Positions 35,873 through 48,745 of a DNA stretch of 64,000 nucleotides are shown piece after piece; position 1 is the stretch's first letter; the number at the start of each line of letters is the position of its first letter. A model generated the notes under the pieces. The model did no database searches. It was not told where the DNA came from and saw nothing but the letters and a program-made list of their open reading frames with translations. The DNA is taken from the NCBI GenBank assembly GCA_036245805.1, contig BTRK01000005.1:41899216-41963215 (forward strand), read 5' to 3'. The position numbers and the translations under genes were made by a program. The DNA comes from Pristionchus mayeri (lineage: Eukaryota > Nematoda > Chromadorea > Rhabditida > Neodiplogasteridae).

Positions 35873-36980
35873 GAGGAGAGACAATCAATGGGGAATGGGA
35901 TGCCGCGTTCATTAGCGTAAACCATATTTTATCGCTCGTGAAAAGGTTATTATTAATCCACAACTTATCCCAAGTTATCATACAGTCCGTATTCATTTCC
36001 TTCTAATCGACTTGAGCTCTAACCTTGCAGTGTTAGAGAGATAATAGGAGTAGTGGGAGAAATGGAAGGAGTTAGATAACGAAAATAGTTGCAATATCGC
36101 TGCACGGTTCCTATTTCACATAGAAATGTTCACAAAGATTTCGCTGAAATATACACACGATCAAAAAACAGAATTGAATTAGTTCATATTAAGATGATAT
36201 TGCGTTCACTTCCTCACCCACTAAGGCTAAACACCAACTAATGCTAACAACTCATACAGGAAGACACTGTCATGTAATAAAAGAGCCTTACCTAAATTTC
36301 ATTAATAGCTATTTTCGCGAAATATTTTAAAAGCTCAGTGATTTGTCTACCATCGAACAAATCTTCGCCGAAATCCTGCCGAAATTCCTTTGTTCTCTCT
36401 CCAAATTGTTCGGCTTTCGAAATAGAGCGCCGGAACAATTAACAATATTTGTGCATTTTTGTTTCACGAAATTCGTTTAAAGTGAGGATTGCCGATCCTT
36501 CGATGAAATTGACTAACGCATTTAAAAAAAGGAATCCGAATAAATAACAAATCATTAACATAGGTATTACGAGCCGCTATTCTTTCTCTAATTCTTCCCC
36601 CAACACAGCATGCCAGAAAAAAATGGTTCCTTTGTTCTTCGCGGCGCTTTTTTTCAACAGTCGTTGCTGAACGGTGATGTGATTGCTGAGTGTGGTCGAA
36701 ACATACCCCATAATTCAGCTTAAAAATTAAACTATGATGTTCTAATTTCAAAGTTGTTTTCCCGGATGGCTCACGGCCCATGTTTAGTTTGTTTAACTTT
36801 TCATAAATATAATACTATGATGACTGTCAGTGTCTGTAATATTTGTATATATGAACAACCAGGAGGATAATGGCGAATACAAGCATTCACTTTGATATCT
36901 CTCAAGACCACCTAAGAGGAAAGACCAGTGAAAAACACAGAAAAATTATTATCATTGTGAACATATTGTGTGATATATTG
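35873..36980. other. No gene seen
   Basis: No supported exon chain. A minus-strand frame of about 105 codons at 36,464-36,781 has no recognisable domain and is left unannotated. Confidence 0.35.
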
Positions 36981-36999
36981 TGTGATAATTATTATCATT

Positions 37000-37262
37000 G
37001 TGAACATATTGTGTGATTGTTTCAAGTGTTATGTGTACAAGGATCATGAGTTCGATCCCCCGCCTGGGCAAACCAAGCCCTCTATCCCCCCGGGATCGGT
37101 AAACAGGTAGTGATCTTGGTCGCGAAAGGTAACGTTCCCTAGAAGCACTTTGGACAGCAGGGTTACGTAGTCCTAGCAGTAGTCGGCCTCACCGCACTAC
37201 ACCACCTAGCGTAGTCGTTCACGACTGTAAAATCGCTTGACGTGGCTGCACCTTTACCTTTT
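37000..37262 (+). repeat. Possible tRNA-derived SINE
   Basis: B-box-like atgagttcgatccccc, then a GC-rich body (cctgggcaaaccaagccctc…cgcgaaaggtaacgttccct), ending in a T-rich run (tttacctttttttctttacc). The composition differs sharply from its AT-rich surroundings. No second copy is present in the window. Confidence 0.45.
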
Positions 37263-37663
37263 TTTCTTTACCTTTTTATGTGAGCTATCATGCAATCGAG
37301 ATGCAAAATATTGAGTATATGTTTGAAGTAATACATCGCTCATTTCGAATATATTATGTCATATATGAATCATTGGAAGCATGAATAGAGTAAACAAAAC
37401 AAAAACAAAATACCAAAGATCAAATATGAAACATAGCAAAAAAAGATACATACGATCGGGGGTCGTACCAACTACCTCCGGGGCACAAAAATATTTATTG
37501 GGAGGTTGAACTCCACTTTTTTCATTATTGATCATTTTATTGGATAATTCGTGCCAGTCACAATCACGTCTCGAACACATCGTTAAAAAAGGGTTCCACG
37601 AGTCTCTCGGACAACAATCTGGCAACATGAGGTTATAGAGGCGGCTTTTCCGATCAAAAATCA
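37263..37663. other. No gene seen
   Basis: AT-rich sequence. A minus-strand frame of about 100 codons (37,359-37,664) reads like protein in part but has no recognised domain or splice context, so no gene is called. Confidence 0.35.
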
Positions 37664-39133
37664 ATTGGTAATTTAAATAAGAGCCCGATTCTCTAAGAGT
37701 CGAACAATATCATATAGGGTCTGGCACAGCGTTTTTACGAAAACCTATAGATTTGGGTAGGTCTATCTCATTAAGATAGACCCTGATAAGCTCATACACA
37801 TGTCATCATTCCCAAGGCCTCGGCGCCATGTCGTTAGTCCTGGTGCCTCACTTTGATCATTATTTACTCGTTTGCATCAATTGGTAATTTAAATAAGATC
37901 CCGATTCTCTAAGAGTCGAACAATATCATATCGGGTCTGGCGCAGCGTTTTTACGAAAACCTATGATAAGGGGTTCTCGAGGGTGCTGATTACAATGGTC
38001 AACTTCATTTTGCTGATTACAATGGTCAACTTCGCACCCTCGAGAACCCCTTTCCACAGGTTTTCGTCAAAAACGCTGTTCCACATTTTGTTCGACTCTT
38101 AAAGAATCGGGCTCATAAATGTCTACAAGTTGCAAAATTAATTTCCAAAGTTCATTGAAAATGCTGTAGTACCCCGAGTTATAAATTTATTTTCGGAAAT
38201 CCACATTTCAGAAAAAAAATATAAAAAAATATTTGAGCCTCTCACCTAAGAATCGAGCTGGTTTTCAAATTTTTCGGATTAGACCAAAATATGGTGTTTG
38301 ATGTTTTTCTAGAATTGGGTAGGTCTATCTCATTAAGATAGACCCTGATAAGATCATACACGTGTCATCATTCCCAAGGCCTCGGCGCCATGTCGTTAGT
38401 CCTGGTGCCTCACTTTGATCATTATTTACTCGTTTGCATCAATTGGTAATTTAAATAAGAGCCCGATTCTCTAAGAGTCGAACAATATCATATAGGGTCT
38501 GGCACAGCGTTTTTACGAAAACCTATGATAAGGGGTTCTCGAGGGTGCTGATCACAATGGTCAACTTTATTTTGCTGATTACAATGGTCAACTTCGCACC
38601 CTCGAGAACCCCTTTCCACAGGTTTTCGTCAAAAACGCTGTTCCACATTTTGTTCGACTCTTAAAGAATCGGGCTCATAAATGTCTACAAGTTGCAAAAT
38701 TAATTTCCAAAGTTCATTGAAAATGCTGTAGTACCCCGAGTTATAAATTTATTTTCGGAAATCCACATTTCAGAAAAAAAATATAAAAAAATATTTGAGC
38801 CTCTCACCTAAGAATCGAGCTGGTTTTCAAATTTTTCGGATTAGACCAAAATATGGTGTTTGATGTTTTTCTAGATTTGGGTAGGTCTATCTCATTAAGA
38901 TAGACCCTGATAAGCTCATACACATGTCATCATTCCCAAGGCCTCGGCGCCATGTCGTTAGTCCTGGTGCCTCACTTTGATCATTATTTACTCATTTGCA
39001 TCAATTGGTAATTTAAATAAGAGCCCGATTCTCTAAGAGTCGAAGAATATCATATAGGGTCTGGCACAGCGTTTTTACGAAAACCTATGATAAGGGGTTC
39101 TCGAGGGTGCTGATTACAATGGTCAACTTCATT
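37664..39133. repeat. 562-bp tandem repeat with internal palindrome
   Basis: The motif gggtaggtctatctcattaa recurs at 37,755, 38,317 and 38,879, exactly 562 bp apart. Each full unit contains an inverted repeat of about 230 bp, with arms agcccgattctctaagagtc and …gactcttaaagaatcgggct. The inner arms are ggggttctcgagggtgc. The third unit is cut off after gtcaacttcattttgc at 39,135. The first lacks part of the left arm. Confidence 0.9.
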
Positions 39134-39413
39134 TTGCGCCATCTCGACCGGTTGAGCCAGGCTGCATGTAGGCTGCATCTATATTTATGTACACAACACA
39201 GGAACCGATTAACGAATCGTCTTCAAAGTTGCACAGAGGTTCTTCACTTCTCATCATTTTAATATCGTCACATTTTGGTAGTGGACATTCAAAAGTTTTT
39301 TCTTCTAGCAATTGAAAAAAATTGTAAATGTGGCTTGCCCATAGAGTTGCTAATTACAGAAATCTCCAAAACAATCTCCACATGCGAAACTTGCAAAGAA
39401 ATCCAAAACATTT

Positions 39414-39486
39414 GCCGCCAGCAGGGGTCGAACCTGCGACCTTGGGCTTATTAGACCCACGCTCTAACCGACTGAGCTATGGCGGC
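39414..39486 (-). tRNA. tRNA-Ile (anticodon AAU)
   Basis: A 73-nt minus-strand cloverleaf: acceptor GCCGCCA/TGGCGGC, D arm GCTCAGTCGGTTAGAGC, anticodon stem TGGGT/GCCCA with loop CTAATAA giving anticodon AAT (isoleucine, AUU codon), and T arm GCAGG-TTCGACC-CCTGC. A TTTT run for RNA polymerase III termination lies a few bases downstream. No intron. It lies just 3' of the 757-residue gene on the same strand. Confidence 0.95.
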
Positions 39487-39988
39487 CGATGGTAGTCAAT
39501 TCCTTGCTTACACAGATAAAACACCAATCTCCCATGATATCCCATATGGTTATATTGTTTGAGCTCACAATCAATTCAATGTGACATCATCGTCTAGTCT
39601 CGTAATAAGACACTCTGATCAAATTATGCTAAAAATATTTGCCGATCGGAATCAAGTTCAGCGATTTTTTTGAGTTCTAAAATAACATTATCACGGATCT
39701 CCTGTAAAAGTGTAGGTAAAATGCCTCGTTTGGCTACTAGAAAATATTTTGTATCTTAGATTTTGATTAAACTTGGTTCATGGACATAGTTGAAGGTACC
39801 TTAAGGTCAGGGGACACAGGAGACCCGTGATAAAACGCTGTCCCCCAATGAGCGTAATTACAATTACTAGAAAATCAAGAAGTGTGTGAGCTACAATAGA
39901 TCGACACTTATTTTATTCAATGTGATGTAATGTTCACGTAATGTACAATGTACGATTCTGAAGTCGAGTGAGTGCTCTCCTTACTTTA

Positions 39989-42900
39989 TTATTCTCGCTT
40001 GTTCATCTCCGATTCGTCCTGAAAACGGAAATATTAGCATATCTTTATCTTTCTCTCCTTCTCTCTTTCTCTCCTTCTCTCCTCCTCTCTCTCTTCTGAT
40101 CTTTCTCCTCTTACCTCGACCAGAGACTTCACATAGTCATCCACCGATGTGTACATGAAGTAGTTATCAGTCTTCACAGTCTGCTGTACGGGCTGCAATT
40201 TGAATTGTGTATCTATCAGAAATGATCGATATTTAGGGTTCTCTTATTGGAAAAGTAATGCAATCTTCACATAAGTTTAACTTGCTCTTAAGTACACAGT
40301 GTTCATCTATATATAGTCACTGAAAGATATCTGAAAAGAGAGCAGCAAAAATAATAAACACTATCGATAATCAACCAATCAATGTTTATCACATGTGGTC
40401 ATCACAAGATAAGGAGGCTTATGTATTATTCAAAACTGACGCACGCCACTGACACATACCCGAATTGTCAACGCACATTTTCCAAAAAGAGAGCCCTAGT
40501 CATGCACGTACCTTATATTCCCAGACGCTCTTGAGCATGAGGTTGGTCCGAGCCAGTTGCCTACGCAATTCTTTAAGTTCCTGAATCACATATTGCATAA
40601 AAATTGGAGAAGATTATGCGTTACCTTTTCAGCTGTCATTGTAGTGTTCGACCACTGAGTGGATGTCTGAATTGGTAAAAGATAAGATACAGCCCTTCCT
40701 CGAGACCTGGCTGATTGTAAAACACTGATTGTCCAGTCTAGATGTGTACGGAATTTGTCTGGGTTGCCGATCTTTCACCAAAAATTTCTACTCTACTTCT
40801 CTGAATTGAAGGAGAGGTGTAAACTTTAAAATACTGAAAACAAAGCAAAATCTAAGCAGACCTTTGAGGAGACGACTGAGGGCGGCTTTGAGGGCCTCGA
40901 GATTCTCTGAAACGCGACCCATCAATAGAGTAGGGAGGATAACGAAGGTAAATGTGCATCCACGAAAGATATATTTTTTTGATTATCATCCGGTAGGTTC
41001 TCGTGCCTACGAGGAAAGGAAAGGTAAACGGACCGGTTTGTCATCGTCGTCTCTGTGTCTGATCCCACTCGGCTGGTTGCTGCTTCTCGAGGAATGTCCG
41101 ACTTCATTCGACGAAACACTTCGCATCTGAAAAAATATTTAAACAATTTAATTGAAAACTAGCGACCTTCGGTCGCTACGTGGTTCGCGGGGTTGTGTTT
41201 TAAGGATAACAATTGGACGCGACTGGTGAGAGCCTGCTTAAAACGTTGTAAAAGGCTCGTGAGGCCTCGGGCAATTCGAAAAAGTTGGGATGGCGCTTCG
41301 CCCCATCCCAACTTTTTCGAATCACCCTCGGCCTCACGAGCCTTTCACAACGCTTACGCTGCGGGGAGTGAGAGCAGGTTGGGAGATTTTAAAACAGCTA
41401 TGTGCTATATTTCAAAATATGGGTTTGTGAATGCGCAAATAACTACGTTACCGTGTTCTAAGGTATGCAAGTAGAAGCCTGCTTAAAACGTTGTAAAAGG
41501 CTCGTGAGGCCGAGGGTGATTCGAAAAAGTTGGGATGGGGCTTCGCCCGATCCCAACTTTTTCGAATCACCCTCGGCCTCACGAGCCTTTCACAACGCTT
41601 ACGCTGCGGGGAGTGAGAGCAAGTTGGGCAGATGTTACAACGGCTATGTGCTATATTTCAAAAGATTGATTTGTGAATGCGCAAATAACTACGCTACCGT
41701 GTTCTAAGGTATGCAAGTATTGGGGTGTTCCAAAAGTTCCTGGAATTTATTTCTGAATTTATTTTCTCACGAATCATAAGTCAATGAAATTAATCATCCC
41801 TCATATCTATTATAGATCGACCTGGAATATATTTTGCGAACGCTATTTCTTTAAATGATTACCTAGTGATGATCAAATAGTAACAAATGTGCGTTTTTCG
41901 GCCCCTGTTTGAAAAATTTGTAATGTCATTTTCTTTGAAGTTTCAAAACTCTGGTTTATTGTGAATTAGAGGTAGCAATAGACCTTTCAATTGAACATTT
42001 AAAATTGCATATTTCTTTATCAAACTGCGAAAAACATCAAAACATTTTATTTTAAGCTCGCCGAACGAAGGTCATTTTCGGAATTTTTCAAATTTTCATG
42101 GTTTTACGCTAATCAATCGCCCTAACTTTGCAATGCAAATTCGTTATAAATTATTTATTATCGTTTCGAACCTTTGTTGGCATCAAAATCGATGAAAATT
42201 TTAAAAACACTTTGAAAATTTCGAGTCTTGTAATAAAAGTACAGAGCGATTCAGAGGGCCAGGATAGTGTCAAGTAACCTAGTTGGCAACTAACAAGTAA
42301 CTAGGAATTATCACGTGAATTCTGTCTCTTCATAGGAAAGAATTTGACGTTTGGTCATTTTTGAGACAGAATTTCGGAATCGCACTATTCTTGTGAACCG
42401 CGAAATTGCTTATCGATGGAGCGCGGAAATTGAATAGCACCGATCGCCCTACTCAGTGCTATGTACTATTAGTCAGTGAGATTCATCCCTTCAAAGAAAT
42501 AAATTTATGGAAAAAAATTCCAAGAACTTTTGGAACACCACAATAGAAGCCTGCTTAAAACGTTGTAAAAGGCTCGTGAGGCCTCGGGCAATTCGAAAAA
42601 GTTGGGATGGCGCTTCGCCCCATCCCAACTTTTTCGAATCACCCTCGGCCTCACGAGCCTTTCACAACGCTTACGCTGCGGGGAGTGAGAGCAGGTTGGG
42701 ATGGTGTGGCGGGTGGTGCACGGGGTGCATTTGAGTTTTCTGCGATTTTGTAAATGTTGTGTGGTGTGCTGAAAGTGTTCGTCGTGAGGATGCTAACGGT
42801 CAAGGTCCGACGCCACACGGACGTGTTTGAGCCAAGTTAGAGCGATTTGAAGAAAAGAGATCAAAGATCAAGTTTCATATTTTAAAAGCGCTCGCTATGG

Positions 42901-45900
42901 GATTGCCAGCGGTCAAGGTTCTATCCTTCTACGATGATATTGAAGCGAGTTAGAGCCATTTGAAGAAAAAGATCAAACTACAAACTACAAAGATCAAAGA
43001 TCAAACTTTAAAAGCGCTCGCCATGGGGATGCCAACGGTCAAGGTCCTAACCTTCTACGATGATTTTGATGCGAATTAAAGCGATTTGAAGAAAAAGATC
43101 AAACTACAAACTACAAAGATCAAAGATCAAACTTTAAAAGCACTCGCCATGGGATGCCAACGGTCAAGGTCCTATCCTTCTACGATGATGTTGAGCTAAG
43201 TTATGGCCATTTGAAGAAAAAAATCAAACTACAAACTACAAAGATCAATATCAAACTTTAAAAGCGCTCGCCATGGGGATGCCAACGGTCAAGGTCCTAA
43301 CCTTCTACGATGACTTTGAAGCGAGTTAGAGCCATTTGAAGAAAAAGATCAAACTACAAACTACAAAGATCAATATCAAACTTTAAAAGCGCTCGCCATG
43401 GGGATGCCAACGGTCAAGGTCCTAACCTTCTACGATGACTTTGAAGCGAGTTAGAGCCATTTGAAGAAAAAGATCAAACTACAAACTACAAAGATCAAAC
43501 TTTAAAAGCGCTAGCCATGGGGATGCCAACGGTCAAGGTCCGACGTCACACGGACGTGTTTGAGCAAAGCCAGAGCGATTTGATGAAAAATATCAAAGAT
43601 CAAAGCTCAAATATCAAGTTTAAAATTTTGGAAGTGCTCATCGTGGGGATGCCAACGGTCAAGGTCCTAACCTTCTACGATGATTTTGATGCGAATTAAA
43701 GCGATTTGAAGAAAAAGATCAAACTACAAACTACAAAGATCAAAGATCAAACTTTAAAAGCACTCGCCATGGGATGCCAACGGTCAAGGTCCTATCCTTC
43801 TACGATGATGTTGAGCTAAGTTATGGCCATTTGAAGAAAAAAATCAAACTACAAACTACAAAGATCAATATCAAACTTTAAAAGCGCTCGCCATGGGGAT
43901 GCCAACGGTCAAGGTCCTAACCTTCTACGATGACTTTGAAGCGAGTTAGAGCCATTTGAAGAAAAAGATCAAACTACAAACTACAAAGATCAATATCAAA
44001 CTTTAAAAGCGCTCGCCATGGGGATGCCAACGGTCAAGGTCCTAACCTTCTACGATGACTTTGAAGCGAGTTAGAGCCATTTGAAGAAAAAGATCAAACT
44101 ACAAACTACAAAGATCAAACTTTAAAAGCGCTAGCCATGGGGATGCCAACGGTCAAGGTCCGACGTCACACGGACGTGCTTGAGCAAAGCCAGAGCGATT
44201 TGATGAAAAATATCAAAGATCAAAGCTCAAATATCAAGTTTAAAATTTTGGAAGTGCTCATCGTGGGGATGCCAACGGTCAAGGTCGTAGCGCATCAGGA
44301 TGATTTTGAGCCGAGTTAGAGCGATTTGAAGAAAGAGATCAAAGATCAAAGATCAAAGATCAAGTTTAAAATTTTGGAAGTGCTCATCGCGGGGATGCCA
44401 ATGGTCCGAAGTCGCATGGATACGTTTGAGCCGAGTTAGAGCCATTTGAAGGAAAAGGTCAAACTACAAACTACAAAGATCGAAGATCAAATTTTGAAAG
44501 TACTCGTGAAGGGAGTTCATATGATCAAGGTCCCATGCACATAGGATGATTTTGAGGCGAATTAGAGCGATTTGAAAAAAAGCGTGACAGACAGACGGAC
44601 AGACAGACGGACAGACGGACAGACGGAGACAGACACAGACAGACAGACAGACAGACAGACAGGTTTCTTTATACAGTAATGTAAAAATATGTTTCCACTC
44701 GAAGCCCCAATATCCCCCAAAATGTCAAAAATCTGCAATCCATCAACTCCAAGGTTCTTACTGGTTGGACTCTTTCCCAGCTCGAGTCATCTCCACTTCT
44801 CGAACTTCTGCTCACCGGACGTCGATCTGATTCGAGATTTAGTCTTTTCAATTGATCGATTTCATCCTCCTTCTCCAGCACGAATGAACCTGCTCTCTCC
44901 TGCAATGATAATATCAATATTATTTATATTTCTAATAGTATTGCTATTATTAATAATATATTATTAATATATTATAATATAATATTAATAATATATTATT
45001 TCTAGAATATACGCATAATTGGTTCTAAGGGCGCTAGGTCGGATTGGAACAGTTTCGCAATTCCGCCTTCGAAATATAAAAGTACGTCATAGTGCTCATC
45101 TAATAGTGCCGATTCTGAGTATCACATAACCAAATAAGCTCTAACTGGTAGACTGTCATCGAAACACTCACATCGATGCATTTAAATTCCCACGACCAAG
45201 TATCCGAGCTGAATCTGACGTAGATGTCATACACATGATCAAGAATGAGTCGTGTTCGCTTGACGAATTCCCCTTCAAACAATGCCAGATTCTGCAAACA
45301 TATAGTTAAGCACGCTCTAAAGTACAAGTACTATGAGAACCATCGGGTGATAACCTTCCGGGCGATATACAACAATTGTGCACGTCTGCAATATTTTCTC
45401 AGAAAGCTTCTTCAGAGTGTACATATTGCCAAAGTCCATCAGAATGTAATTGTTTTGGTTAACATCCAGAAGTTTATCACCATACGGATCCCATACGACC
45501 TAGTACCCAATGCAGCTCACTTGTCTCTGAGTTTCTAGCCTGACATCCGAGATGTGTTCACACTCGAAGACGTCTCGTTGAGGAGTCAGACCTGCTCGCA
45601 CTCGAATCTGCACCAATCAATCATAAATTAATTAATATGATTATGAGGAAAACGCTCATGATAGGTCAGAGAATAGCAATGCATGAAGGGAAGGAACTTA
45701 GGTTCGAAATTCGGGTCTGTGGGGCACCTTTGAACCGATCATTTTAGAAATCTTTGTTTTGAACTTGAAACACTGTCTCCCTCTGTTGAGTTTGGAAATG
45801 GCAAGGTCTAAAAAGATACATCCCCTTCGGGTCTTTTCATGATAAACAGCCTCTCGACCATGTGAGTGGCGATAGAGTGTGTAGAATAGCGATGGCTTGG

Positions 45901-48708
45901 CAAGAAACGGTTTCTTCATACTACGCACTCTCTTGCCCGTCTGAGTGGTCAGAGAGTGTGTAGTTTGAAGTGAGTAATTTTTTGCGAAGCCATCCCTAGT
46001 GTAGACTGAAATGACCGCGGTATCGTTTCTCGAACTTTAGGAGGAATTTCTAGAAAAGTAGGAATGACAAAGACTTACGTAGAGTTCATCCCGGTGAATG
46101 ATCTTCTCGGGTTTGAAGAAATCGGGGTAGATATTGGGGATCTTCTGTATTGTTCCGGGAACAACCTGAGGAATATATTTGAAGATTGAATACGTTTTCC
46201 TGGCACTAGGTCGGATGATCACCGTCGGATGAAAACCTACTGGATGATAACCAAAAAATGGACCCTTCTGTATAACTTTCACAGTAGGTTCCCAAAGTGT
46301 CAAAAATGATTCTGTGAAAGTTCTACATTAGGGTCTATTTTTTGGTTATCATCCGGTAGGTTTTCATCCGACGGTGATCATCCGACGGTGATCATCCGAC
46401 CAAGTGCCGTATTTCTCTATCTCACAGTGAACGGAATATCCGAGTCCGAGGGTTCCATGTCGAACTCGGCCGAATCTCCCAGACTAATTCCAATATTCCT
46501 GAATATATCCAAGTCAGATGCAAAATGTAGTGTCATCTAGTGTATTCTAATGAGACCTGGTGTTCGTTATTCGGGTAATCGTCTCTTCACTCAATATACT
46601 CTCTTGAGGAGCAATCGTCTGACTCTCTTCAGTTTGCACGCTCTCTCGTCTCTCTGGCCGGTGAGAGAGCGTGCAAACCGAAGAGAGTCAGACGATTGAT
46701 CCTCTTGAGAGATCAGAGAGTTTGAACCGTGATGATACAATAGCATTATTTACGAACTCTCATTATCATTATGATTCATTATTTCTCCACTACATATTGT
46801 ATTATCAACATGTGTCACTTACTCGATATTGCCCTCGTACTTGACCACTTGGCGGTTCCTCGTGTAGAAGTATGAATCGCGCATGGAGTAGATCACGGCG
46901 AATCCTTTCTCGTACATCTGAAATTGTAAATGTATGCAACTATAATAGTTGGAATCTCATCTCTCTTGCACATTTTTAATTCTATAAACACTCTCACACT
47001 CATACCGAGGAATTCTGCTGTGGTGCCGTTCCGAAGCCTTGTCTGGAATGGAGGAAATTCAATGATTCATGAAGGTGCTCTTTTTTGCCATTGTTTGCTT
47101 ACCGTCAAGCAAACTATTTACTTTCAAAACGTCTAATGATCTATTCACGATTATCTCTGTCTCTTCCTCTCCCGCTCCATAGTGTTCGTGAATAAAGAAT
47201 AAAAATATGGAATAAATTAAGGAAGTACCCCTCGTCCTGCCACGTGCCAGGCGATGATCGATTGGATGCAGACTCGTTCCAAACTCCTCTTTCTCCTCTT
47301 CCATTGCCTCTTCCTCTATCCTCATAATCTCTTCCTCCTCCTTCACGAGTATCATATCCTCTCCTATCATCGCCTCTCGGATCAGGCCACGCGTTGCCAC
47401 CTCTACCATCTGTAAATGATTCACGTTCGCGTTTACCAGGAATGGCATCACAAGAAATGTATTTCTTTATTGCCTACACTTTCTCACTGATTTTATCGTG
47501 GAGAGAATACGCAGCACAAATATAGCGCTTCTTGATAAACCATTCCTAGCATTTACTTCTCACCAAAGACGTCTAATATATTGTGTCAACTCACTATTGC
47601 CCGTATTCCTTGCGAATACACTCCTCGTCTGTTGTATGAATGCACTGCCAGCTGGTCCTCTTCCTTCTCCGTCCTCTCCATAAGAATGCCCTTGTCCTCC
47701 ATCCTCTCTGTCTTCCTCATCTTCACTATCAACATCCTCATCGCTCTCGACATTATCTGCAACGGATTGATAATAGTGGTTCCGAAGCAACGCGCGCTCT
47801 CCTCGATTCCCACGCTCTCTCGCTATGTCTGACCGGTCGGCGAGTACGCTCAATGATGAGTGCGCTTGCCGACATGATAACACTACTCACCTGGTCTTCC
47901 ACACGGGATATCGACTTTGACAGGAGCGATGGGTCCATCCTGAAATGCATTCTTCACAGTCAAATCTTTCCTTCTAGCAGTGGTTTTGTGGTCTTCTCCT
48001 TCTAGCAGTGGTCTTCTAGCACTCTCTCACATTTGCATGCTCTTTCGCTTTCTCTAAACGGTGAGAGAATGAAAAACAGATGTGCGTCAGATAATTGATC
48101 TTTCCATAACTCACTTCGGAGAGACCCAGGACATTGTCCAGTATCAGTCTGATCTTCCCTGGTGTCTGATTCTCTATTCCTTCGAAGTGAAGAAGACTAC
48201 AGACAACTCTTAAAATAATACATTCAGCTTTTTTTTAAAATTAAAAACAATATGAAAACAATCATAATATCATCTCTATTTTTTGGCATTAGGTCGTATA
48301 ATCACCGTCGGATGGATGATGACCAAGCAATTGACCCTTCTATAGAACTTTCGCAGAATCATTTTTGACACTTTGGCAACCTACTGTGACAGTTCTACAT
48401 AAGGATCCATTTTCTGGTTATCATCCGACGGTGATCATCCGACCTAGAGCTTTTTTCACTCACTTCTTGCCTGCCCATTCCCTCTGTATGGCGATCTCTT
48501 CGGGCACGAGTACCCTCTGGAGCACGGGATGCTCCACTAGTCCCCACTTCTTCCCGTGCCATTTGTCGCCTTTTTCGCCCTTGATGGATCTCCACTCCCG
48601 CAGGTCGAGATCCGGGCATTTCAACTGCAAGCGCGCTCGATGAACTGATCGTGAATGTCAAATTCAGGAATTCAAATAACATTTTCTCTCTACCCTCCCT
48701 CTGTATGT

Positions 48709-48745
<37 letters not shown>

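Larger units (their letters stand above)
41150..44690. mobile_element. Composite 3.5 kb repeat element in an intron
   Basis: It fills the intron between exons 20 and 21 of the 757-residue gene. It begins near aaaactagcgaccttcggtc, continues with tandem GC-rich palindromes (41,229-42,700), then a minisatellite (42,780-44,570), then a GACAGACA-type microsatellite (44,582-44,661), and ends at gtttctttatacagtaatg. The order minisatellite, GTCY microsatellite, TA-rich end is known from DINE/Helentron-type non-autonomous elements. Membership in that group is inference. No Rep/helicase gene is present. Confidence 0.6.

Noticed and set aside
36464..37664. Two minus-strand frames of 100-105 codons
   Set aside because: No recognised domain, no splice partners and no second copy; not enough to call genes.
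39129..39311. Possible exon (ECPLPKCDDIKMMRSEEP…)
   Set aside because: Reads like protein, but no consistent splice sites or neighbours could be found, and it borders a truncated tandem repeat.
41229..42734. Three similar frames of about 50 codons (ACLKRCKRLVRP…) as small genes
   Set aside because: They are translations of the tandem palindrome, with no splice or start context that differs from the repeat.
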